6,265 nt of DNA, taken from contig CANHKH010000207.1 in the NCBI GenBank assembly GCA_947460165.1, positions 1 through 6,265 of the forward strand, in the 5' to 3' direction. Below, piece by piece: positions 1 to 4,775 of the stretch. The position numbers and the translations under genes are program-made. Position 1 is the first letter of the stretch; every line of letters begins with the position of its first letter. Below the pieces are notes generated by a model. The model made no database searches. It was not told the origin of the DNA and worked only from the letters and a program-made list of their open reading frames with translations. Origin of the DNA: Comamonadaceae bacterium (GTDB taxonomy: Bacteria > Pseudomonadota > Gammaproteobacteria > Burkholderiales > Burkholderiaceae_C).

Positions 1-1
1 G

Positions 2-112
2 CTGGCCGAGTGCCGCGAGGGGCCAGGCGTGGTGCTGTCCGAGTTGGCGCCGCAGCGCTTGGCGACCGTGCGCGCTCAGCTGCCCGCCTTGACGCACCGG
101 GTGCTGCCATGA
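2..112 (+). CDS. C-terminal end of a probable carbon-nitrogen hydrolase (nitrilase superfamily), partial
   Basis: Only the last 36 codons are present; the 5' part lies left of the window. The frame ends at TGA 110-112. The readable tail contains GPGVVLSEL, then QRLATVRAQLPAL and a final HRVLP. In my knowledge of the family this matches the extreme C-terminus of carbon-nitrogen hydrolases (nitrilase/omega-amidase type), where a GPGVV..E(L/I) strand is followed by a helix with R..LPAL.HR. The catalytic Glu-Lys-Cys residues would lie upstream and cannot be checked, so substrate and exact subfamily are unknown. The stop overlaps the start of the histidine kinase gene as ATGA, which suggests one transcript and translational coupling. 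The family call is moderately secure; any more specific name would be a guess. Confidence 0.7.
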   Translation: MAECREGPGVVLSELAPQRLATVRAQLPALTHRVLP

Positions 113-2226
113 ACGCAGACGATGGAGCCACAAGCAGCAAGCCGGCCTGGCGCTGGCTGGGCGGGCTGCAGCCTTTGCGCAAAAGCCGCAGCCTGCTTTG
201 GGCCTTGCTGGTGCTGCTGGTGGGCAGCTCACTGGTGCTGCTGATCTGGTTGGCCGGCCGCTACGAAAGCAGCGCTGCCCAGGAACGGCTGGAAGCCTAC
301 ACGGCCGATCTGGCCACCCAGATGCGCCAAGGCATGAGCCGCAACTTGCGCAGCCTGCAGGCCCTGCAACCCGACCGCGACCCCGCCTGGCAGGCGCATG
401 CCCATGAGCTGCTGCAGCAAAGGCGCGAGCTGATCCGCGTGGAATGGCGCGACACCGAGCTGCGCCCCGATCGGGTCAGCGACTCACCCTACAGGCCGCC
501 GGCTTTTGAATCTTTTGACCGCAGCCTGAGCGCGGCCGATGTGGGCCTGGCCTGCCGAGCCGCCCAACGCTTTAATGCCCCGGCCTACTCCAACAGCTAC
601 TTTGTGCCGCAAAGCAACGGCATGGGGCTGGAGCTGATGGACGTGTGTTTGCCGCTGATGGCCACCGGTCAGCTGATCGGCTTTACCGTGGCCACCTACG
701 CGCTCAACGACATGCTCAGCGAGTTGCTGGGCGCCCAACTCACGCGCGGGCATGCCGTGTCTTTTGCCGAGGCCGACGGCACCCGGCTGGCGATGTACGG
801 CAGCGCAGGCAGCGGCCGGCGGCTGTTTGTTGCCCAGCAACTGGTGGACCTGTCAGGCAATACCTTGGTATTGCGCCTAGAGAGTCGGCAAGGCACGGCC
901 GACCTGTTCCCCAACCTCTTGACGGCGCTGGTCACGGCCATGACGCTGGCGCTGTGCGTGGTGCTGCTGATGCTGGTGCGCGACATGCGGCGCCGACTCA
1001 AAGTCGAGCACGACCTGGCCGAGGCCCTGGCCTTTCGCAAGGCCATGGAAAACTCGCTGAACACCGGCCTGCGCGCGCGCGATCTGGAGGGCCGCATCAC
1101 CTATGTGAACCCGGCCTTTTGCCAAATGGTGGGCGTGCGCGCCGAGGAGTTGCTCCACCACAGGGCCAGCCCCGCGCCCTACTGGCCGCCCGAGCTGGCC
1201 AATGTGTACCAGGACCGCCAAACCTTCAGGATGGCCAACAAGGCCTTGCCGCGCGGCGGCCACGAGTCGGTTTTCATGCGCAGCGACGGCACACGCTTTC
1301 CGGTGCTCATCATCGAGGCGCCGCTGATCAACGCGCTGGGCAAACACACCGGCTGGATGAGCGCGGTGCTGGACTTGAGCGAGCAAAAACGCGCTGAAGA
1401 AATCTCGCGCGCCAGCCAAGACAGGCTGCAGGCCACGGCCCGCCTGGCCATGGTCGGCGAGATGGCCTCGCTGCTCAGCCACGAGCTCAACCAGCCCTTG
1501 GCCGCCATCTCCAGCTATGCCAATGGCTCGCTCAATGTGCTGCGCGACACCCAAGCCGCGCTGCTGACGGGCACGCCCGAGCAGCGCCGACTCAGCGGCG
1601 ATTTGGAGATGGCCTTGCGCCGCATCGCCGAGCAGGCCGGGCGGGCCGGCAAGGTCATCAAGAGCGTGCACGACTTTGTGCGCCGGCGCGAGCAAAAACG
1701 CGAAGCGGTGCAGCCCATGGACCTGATCGATGCGATCATGCCCCTGGTCAGCTTGCAAGCGCGCAAGCTGGGTGTGCGCGTGGTGATCACGGCCGAACCC
1801 AGTTGTCCCCAGGTGCTGTGTGACCCCACCATGGTCGAGCAAGTGCTTTTGAACTTGGCTCGCAACGGCATGCAAGCCATGCAAGCGGTGCCCGAGCAAG
1901 CCAGCGACCGCGTGCTGCATCTGCGCGTGCAGCGCTCGGGCAAAAACGGGGTTGAGTTCTCGGTGACCGATGTGGGCGAGGGCATTGCCGAGGAGGTGGC
2001 CAGCCAGCTGTTCACGCCTTTTTTCACCACCAAAGACGAAGGCATGGGGCTGGGCCTGAGCCTGTGCCGCACGGTGGTGGAGCAACACGGCAGCAGCCTG
2101 AGCTTCAAGGCCCACCCGCCACGTGGTACGGTCTTTGCGTTTACCCTGTCGGCCGCCACCCCCGACAGCCCCCCACCATCGCAAGCGGCCCTGACACCCC
2201 GGCTGCCGGCCTTTTTCAAACCTTGA
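109..2226 (+). CDS. Membrane sensor histidine kinase with periplasmic sensor and PAS domain (DctS/FixL-like)
   Basis: A 705-residue sensor kinase expected to autophosphorylate and pass phosphate to the regulator encoded next. Start ATG 109 was chosen because it forms an ATGA overlap with the upstream stop and puts a short cytoplasmic tail before the first membrane helix. The frame is open further upstream, but that part is Arg-rich and without a domain. Layout: TM1 about 29-50, a periplasmic region about 51-268, TM2 about 269-290, a linker, a PAS domain about 311-425 (GRITYVNPAFCQMVG), then the dimerisation/phosphoacceptor helix with His458 in SHELNQPLAAISSYA. The ATPase domain has the N box around Asn582/Asn586, the G1 motif DVGEG 621-625, the F-box-like LFTPFFTTK and the G2 motif GMGLGLS from 645. 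The Pro/Ala-rich tail after 680 looks unstructured. The kinase core resembles DctS (dicarboxylate sensing) and FixL, but there is no visible heme-PAS evidence and the periplasmic region matches no domain I recognise. The signal is therefore unknown and no symbol is assigned. Confidence 0.93.
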   Translation: MNADDGATSSKPAWRWLGGLQPLRKSRSLLWALLVLLVGSSLVLLIWLAGRYESSAAQERLEAYTADLATQMRQGMSRNLRSLQALQPDRDPAWQAHAHELLQQRRELIRVEWRDTELRPDRVSDSPYRPPAFESFDRSLSAADVGLACRAAQRFNAPAYSNSYFVPQSNGMGLELMDVCLPLMATGQLIGFTVATYALNDMLSELLGAQLTRGHAVSFAEADGTRLAMYGSAGSGRRLFVAQQLVDLSGNTLVLRLESRQGTADLFPNLLTALVTAMTLALCVVLLMLVRDMRRRLKVEHDLAEALAFRKAMENSLNTGLRARDLEGRITYVNPAFCQMVGVRAEELLHHRASPAPYWPPELANVYQDRQTFRMANKALPRGGHESVFMRSDGTRFPVLIIEAPLINALGKHTGWMSAVLDLSEQKRAEEISRASQDRLQATARLAMVGEMASLLSHELNQPLAAISSYANGSLNVLRDTQAALLTGTPEQRRLSGDLEMALRRIAEQAGRAGKVIKSVHDFVRRREQKREAVQPMDLIDAIMPLVSLQARKLGVRVVITAEPSCPQVLCDPTMVEQVLLNLARNGMQAMQAVPEQASDRVLHLRVQRSGKNGVEFSVTDVGEGIAEEVASQLFTPFFTTKDEGMGLGLSLCRTVVEQHGSSLSFKAHPPRGTVFAFTLSAATPDSPPPSQAALTPRLPAFFKP

Positions 2227-2231
2227 GTGCC

Positions 2232-2861
2232 ATGACTCCAGCGACGGTCTATGTGGTCGATGACGACGCCAGCGTGCGCGATGCGCTGGCCTGGCTGCTG
2301 CGTTCGCGCCGCCTGATGAGCGAGTTGTTTGACTCAGCGGAATCTTTTGACCACATCGTCAGCAGCCCTGACTTTGTGATCCGCGAGCCCTCGTGCGTGC
2401 TGCTGGACATGCGCATGGGCGGCATGAGCGGGTTGGTGATGTTTGAAAAGCTCATTGCCATTGGCTTGCTGCCCCTGTTGCCCGTGATTTTTCTGACCGG
2501 CCACGCCGACGTGCCCACCGCGGTGGACACGGTCAAGCGAGGGGCCTTCGACTTTTGCGAAAAGCCCTTTTCAGACAATGCGCTGGTCGACCGCATCGAG
2601 CAAGCGCTGGCGCATTCGGCCGCCGGCCTGGCAGCACGCCATCAAACCAGCGATTTGCAAACGCGCCTGAACGCTTTGACCGAGCGCGAGCGCGATGTCA
2701 TGCGCCTGGTGGTAGAAGGGCTGCCCAACAAGCTGGTGGCCGACCAGCTCGACATCAGTGTGCGCACCGTGGAGGTCCACCGCGCCCGGGTGTTTGACAA
2801 AATGAGTGTGAAATCCGCCGTCGAGCTGGCCAACCTGCTGCGCGGTTTGGACATTCCCTAG
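2232..2861 (+). CDS. FixJ/NarL-type response regulator with LuxR helix-turn-helix (DctR-like)
   Basis: A 209-residue transcriptional regulator, the evident partner of the preceding kinase, whose stop lies 5 bases before this start. Receiver domain about 5-120: acidic pocket Asp10-Asp12 (VYVVDDDASV), phosphoacceptor Asp59 in LLDMRMGGMSG, Thr89 in FLTGHADV and Lys111 in CEKPF. After a linker, the LuxR-type output domain spans about 146-205, with LTERERDVMRLVVEG and the recognition region ISVRTVEVHRARVFDKM. ATG 2232 is chosen because the receiver begins immediately after it; the longer open frame upstream overlaps the kinase end and encodes nothing domain-like. The usual Pro two residues before Ser in LDxRMPGMSG is Gly63 here. 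No strong Shine-Dalgarno is visible, so coupling to kinase translation is likely. Targets cannot be read from this window. Its stop TAG shares the CTAG at 2858-2861 with the stop of the small gene on the other strand. Confidence 0.94.
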   Translation: MTPATVYVVDDDASVRDALAWLLRSRRLMSELFDSAESFDHIVSSPDFVIREPSCVLLDMRMGGMSGLVMFEKLIAIGLLPLLPVIFLTGHADVPTAVDTVKRGAFDFCEKPFSDNALVDRIEQALAHSAAGLAARHQTSDLQTRLNALTERERDVMRLVVEGLPNKLVADQLDISVRTVEVHRARVFDKMSVKSAVELANLLRGLDIP

Positions 2862-3025
2862 CGCTTGATGGATGGCGGCTTCTGGACCGCATCCTCGGGT
2901 GGCGGTGGGTGGCCGGTTTCCTCTGGCGGCAACTCCCCTTTGGGCCGGCCCGAAAACATGGTCCACCACACAATGAACACGAACAGCAAGAGCGCCAGCA
3001 ACGATTCCAGCAGAAGCAAGGTCAT
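2858..3025 (-). CDS. Small single-pass membrane protein, 55 residues, unknown function
   Basis: A short gene on the - strand, read from ATG (3025-3023) to TAG (2860-2858). The product starts MTLLLLESLLALLLFVFIVW. It has one hydrophobic helix of about 20 residues (2-24) and then a soluble tail rich in Pro and charged residues (GRPKGELPPEE, later HPPPPED, ending KPPSIKR). There is an in-frame TGA at 3034-3032, three codons before the ATG, and no alternative ATG in between, so the start is well constrained. Third codon positions are mostly G or C (about 80% by hand count), as in neighbouring genes. It exactly fills the space between the response regulator and mltA, sharing stop and start palindromes with them. 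No clear Shine-Dalgarno is seen (GAG about 5 bases before the ATG). I do not recognise a named family; a conserved hypothetical membrane protein of Comamonadaceae is my best guess. The basic residues after the helix (R27, K29) suggest the tail is cytoplasmic, by the positive-inside rule. Confidence 0.72.
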   Translation of the reverse strand: MTLLLLESLLALLLFVFIVWWTMFSGRPKGELPPEETGHPPPPEDAVQKPPSIKR

Positions 3026-4229
3026 GACAACTCAGTACAGGGTGGTGAAAGCCTGGGCGATTATCGTCAGCACGGCTGTCCTGGCCTCTTGTGCGGTTTA
3101 TCGCCCTGAGTCCACACCATCGCCCGCGCCTTTGCCCATGCCCACCGCACCTCAGGCCGGCGCCGCCCCTGCCGAGCCCGCACGGCCCACCGCTGCACAG
3201 CCCTCGGCGCCAGCCCTCATGCAGGCCAAAAGCCGCTGGGTGCCGGTGGATTGGTCAGAGCTGCCCGGCTTTGCCGAGGACAGGCTGGGCCAGGCCTGGG
3301 TCGCCAAGCTGCGCAGCTGCGAGCGCCCTGCACCGGCCTGGGCCGCGCTGTGTCCCGACATTCGGCGCCTGGCCAGCGCCAGCGAGGCCGAGCAGCGCCA
3401 GTGGCTCATGGGCCGGCTGCAGCCTTACCGGGTGGAGTCGCACCAAGGCGTGGCCCAAGGCCTGCTCACCAGCTATTTCGAACCCGTGATGAACGCCAGG
3501 CGCCAGCGCTCGGCCAGCCACACGGTGCCGCTCTACCGCCCGCCCGCCGACCTGGGGCAACGCAAGCCCTGGTTCACGCGGGAAGAAATTGACAGCGCCC
3601 CCCCAGCCCAGGCCGCGCTGCGCGGCCGAGAAATTGCTTGGCTGAGCGACCCCATAGACGCCATGCTGCTGCACATCCAAGGCTCGGGCCGCCTGCTGAT
3701 CAGCGAGGCCGACGGCTCGCAGCGCCTGGTGCGTGTGGCCTTTGCCGGCTCCAACGAGCAGCCCTACCGCAGCATCAACCAATGGCTGCTGGACCAAGGC
3801 GTCAAGCGCATCAACCCCTGGCCCGAGGCCACCAAAGACTGGGCGGCCCAAAACCCACAGCGCGTCAACCAGCTGCTGTGGAGCAACCCACGCTATGTGT
3901 TCTTCCGCGAGGAACCCATCACCGACCCCCAGGCCGGACCGCGCGGCGCCCAGGGCGTGGCACTGAGCGCGGGCCGCTCCATCGCGGTGGACAGGCAAAG
4001 CATTCCTTATGGCACGCCCGTCTGGCTGGCCTCGACGGGGCCGGCCGGCCAACTGCAGCGCCTGGTGGTGGCCCAAGACACGGGCAGCGCCATCGTGGGG
4101 CCGGTGCGCGCCGACTACTTTGCGGGCACCGGTGCCGAAGCGGGCCAGTTGGCCAGCCGCGTCAACCAGCCCCTGCGCCTGTGGGTGCTGTGGCCGCGTG
4201 AAAGTTCTCGCACGAGCGCAACACCCTGA
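3024..4229 (+). CDS. mltA: Membrane-bound lytic murein transglycosylase A (MltA), lipoprotein
   Basis: A 401-residue enzyme predicted to cleave the MurNAc-GlcNAc bond of peptidoglycan with formation of 1,6-anhydroMurNAc, acting at the outer membrane. The N-terminus is a lipoprotein signal (hydrophobic 10-21) with lipobox LASC and lipidated Cys23. Ala at +2 rather than Asp fits outer-membrane sorting. A Pro/Ala-rich linker (about 27-66) follows, making the protein longer than E. coli MltA (365). The MltA domain is seen in GLLTSYFEPVMNARR (147-161), LLHIQGSGRL (215-224) and AFAGSNEQPYRSINQWLL (239-256). The C-terminal 3D-type part contains GRSIAVDRQSIPYGTPVWLA, VVAQDTGSAIVGPVRADYF and GTGAEAG. 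Asp352 and Asp364 are the likely counterparts of the conserved acidic residues of E. coli MltA; I infer the second as catalytic. Start ATG 3024 gives a normal signal peptide and has purine-rich AGAAG/AAGG before it; GTG 3042 or 3045 are possible alternatives. The frame is open upstream to 2865, but a 76-residue stretch before the Cys would be abnormal. Confidence 0.93.
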   Translation: MTTQYRVVKAWAIIVSTAVLASCAVYRPESTPSPAPLPMPTAPQAGAAPAEPARPTAAQPSAPALMQAKSRWVPVDWSELPGFAEDRLGQAWVAKLRSCERPAPAWAALCPDIRRLASASEAEQRQWLMGRLQPYRVESHQGVAQGLLTSYFEPVMNARRQRSASHTVPLYRPPADLGQRKPWFTREEIDSAPPAQAALRGREIAWLSDPIDAMLLHIQGSGRLLISEADGSQRLVRVAFAGSNEQPYRSINQWLLDQGVKRINPWPEATKDWAAQNPQRVNQLLWSNPRYVFFREEPITDPQAGPRGAQGVALSAGRSIAVDRQSIPYGTPVWLASTGPAGQLQRLVVAQDTGSAIVGPVRADYFAGTGAEAGQLASRVNQPLRLWVLWPRESSRTSATP

Positions 4230-4274
4230 ACAACCAGGGGCTATCCAGGCCCAGGCCGCCCCCAGCCCCCCGCA

Positions 4275-4280
4275 TACAAT
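4275..4280 (+). promoter_or_regulatory. Candidate -10 element of a promoter for yajC
   Basis: TACAAT matches the sigma-70 -10 consensus at five of six bases and lies in the 105-base noncoding gap between mltA and yajC, about 55 bases before the yajC start. The region 17 bases upstream (around 4252-4257) is GC-rich and not a recognisable -35 box, so the promoter would be weak or activator-dependent. That mltA and yajC are unrelated in function supports a separate promoter here. No convincing terminator for mltA is visible in the gap, so read-through from mltA is also possible. Confidence 0.4.
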
Positions 4281-4282
4281 CC

Positions 4283-4305
4283 GCGCCTGATTCGAAGCGC
4301 CTGAT
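4283..4305 (+). repeat. Nine-base direct repeat in the yajC leader
   Basis: GCGCCTGAT occurs at 4283-4291 and again at 4297-4305, separated by TCGAA, giving a 14-base period. It sits just downstream of the candidate -10 element, where transcription would begin. The repeat is read directly from the sequence. Any role, such as a regulator site or a slippage product, is unknown. Confidence 0.4.
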
Positions 4306-4322
4306 CCCAGGCCCCCTTTTTT

Positions 4323-4326
4323 GGAG
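4323..4326 (+). promoter_or_regulatory. Ribosome binding site fixing the GTG start of yajC
   Basis: GGAG lies 8 bases before GTG 4335, directly after a run of six Ts. The next in-frame ATG is codon 20, which lies after the conserved YajC N-terminal segment. This Shine-Dalgarno therefore supports the GTG start. Confidence 0.7.
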
Positions 4327-4334
4327 TTTTAGCT

Positions 4335-4667
4335 GTGTTTATTTCTTCTGCGTTTGCCCAGACCGCACCGGCCGCTGCCGGCGGCGGCGACATGATGTCC
4401 TCTCTCACCAGCATGCTGCCGCTGGTGCTGATGTTCGCGGTGCTGTATTTTGTGATGATCCGCCCGCAGATGAAAAAGCAAAAAGAACACCGCGCCATGA
4501 TTGACGCGCTGGCCAAGGGCGACGAAGTGGTCACCGCTGGCGGCCTGCTCGGCCGGGTCACCAAAATCGGCGAAGGCTACATGAACTTGGAGCTGGCCAC
4601 CGGTGTGGAGGTGCAAATGCAGCGCTCGTCTGTGGTGCAGGTCTTGCCCAAAGGCACCATGAAGTAA
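4335..4667 (+). CDS. yajC: Sec translocase accessory subunit YajC
   Basis: A 110-residue inner-membrane protein of the SecDF-YajC complex, which associates with SecYEG during protein export. It starts at GTG, read as Met, giving MFISSAFAQTAPAAAGG, the typical short YajC head. A single membrane helix spans about 24-42 (LTSMLPLVLMFAVLYFVMI), followed by the family signature RPQMKKQKEH and the cytoplasmic domain with ALAKGDEVVTAGGLLGRVTK and a C-terminal VLPKGTMK. Length and all motifs agree with the E. coli family member as I remember it. The AFAQ near the N-terminus resembles a signal-peptidase site but is normal for this family and probably not processed. It lies 108 bases before secD on the same strand, the standard yajC-secD-secF order. 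The usual upstream partner tgt is absent; mltA is there instead. Confidence 0.96.
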   Translation: MFISSAFAQTAPAAAGGGDMMSSLTSMLPLVLMFAVLYFVMIRPQMKKQKEHRAMIDALAKGDEVVTAGGLLGRVTKIGEGYMNLELATGVEVQMQRSSVVQVLPKGTMK

Positions 4668-4678
4668 AGCCCCGGGGG

Positions 4679-4692
4679 CGGCAGATGTGCCG
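4679..4692 (+). other. Small hairpin just after yajC
   Basis: CGGCA (4679-4683) can pair with TGCCG (4688-4692) around a GATG loop. No T run follows, so it is not a terminator by itself. It may protect the yajC transcript 3' end or may simply be chance pairing in GC-rich DNA. Confidence 0.3.
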
Positions 4693-4703
4693 GCCCCTGC
4701 CGT

Positions 4704-4732
4704 CGGCGGCCTGCGGGCCGCCGCTTGTTTTT
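4704..4732 (+). terminator. Intrinsic terminator or attenuator between yajC and secD
   Basis: A perfect 8-base-pair GC stem, CGGCGGCC (4704-4711) with GGCCGCCG (4716-4723), closes a TGCG tetraloop. It is followed by CTTG and then TTTTT at 4728-4732. This is the architecture of a rho-independent terminator, with the T run offset by four bases from the stem. It lies inside what is normally one operon, so it likely reduces rather than abolishes transcription into secD. Confidence 0.6.
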
Positions 4733-4738
4733 CGGCCC

Positions 4739-4757
4739 GGCCTTGCGAGGCCTTTTT
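4739..4757 (+). terminator. Second, weaker terminator-like hairpin before secD
   Basis: GGCCT (4739-4743) pairs with AGGCC (4748-4752) around a TGCG loop identical to that of the preceding hairpin. TTTTT at 4753-4757 follows immediately. The stem is only 5 base pairs, so it may be weak alone but could act in tandem with the upstream one. It ends 18 bases before the secD ATG, so the remaining gap could hold only the secD ribosome binding site, not a promoter. Confidence 0.45.
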
Positions 4758-4775
4758 GAGCTTTTGGAATCGCCC

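Noticed and set aside
10..108. Upstream extension of the histidine kinase to an earlier ATG at 10.
   Set aside because: The extension is Arg/Ala-rich and coincides with the hydrolase tail in another frame. ATG 109 in the ATGA overlap gives a normal kinase N-terminus.
1381..1702. Identical 13-mers GAGCAAAAACGCG at 1381-1393 and 1690-1702.
   Set aside because: Both encode Glu-Gln-Lys-Arg in the same gene in coiled regions of the kinase. Chance or codon preference is enough to explain them.
877..2184. A 435-codon open frame on the - strand across the histidine kinase gene.
   Set aside because: Its translation is His/Gln/Ala/Gly-rich with no domain, and it mirrors the kinase codons. Long antisense frames are expected in GC-rich coding DNA.
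2064..2231. Upstream extension of the response regulator by 56 codons.
   Set aside because: It overlaps the kinase ATPase domain out of frame and encodes no domain. The receiver begins right after ATG 2232.
2865..3023. Upstream extension of mltA by 53 codons.
   Set aside because: The segment is Gly/Ser/Asn-rich, would bury the lipoprotein signal, and is antisense to the small membrane gene. The signal peptide starts cleanly at 3024.
4283..4322. Possible mltA terminator ending in six Ts at 4317-4322.
   Set aside because: The only nearby stem (GCGC pairing around TTCGAA) is about four base pairs and is not adjacent to the T run. The Ts belong to the leader just before the yajC ribosome binding site.
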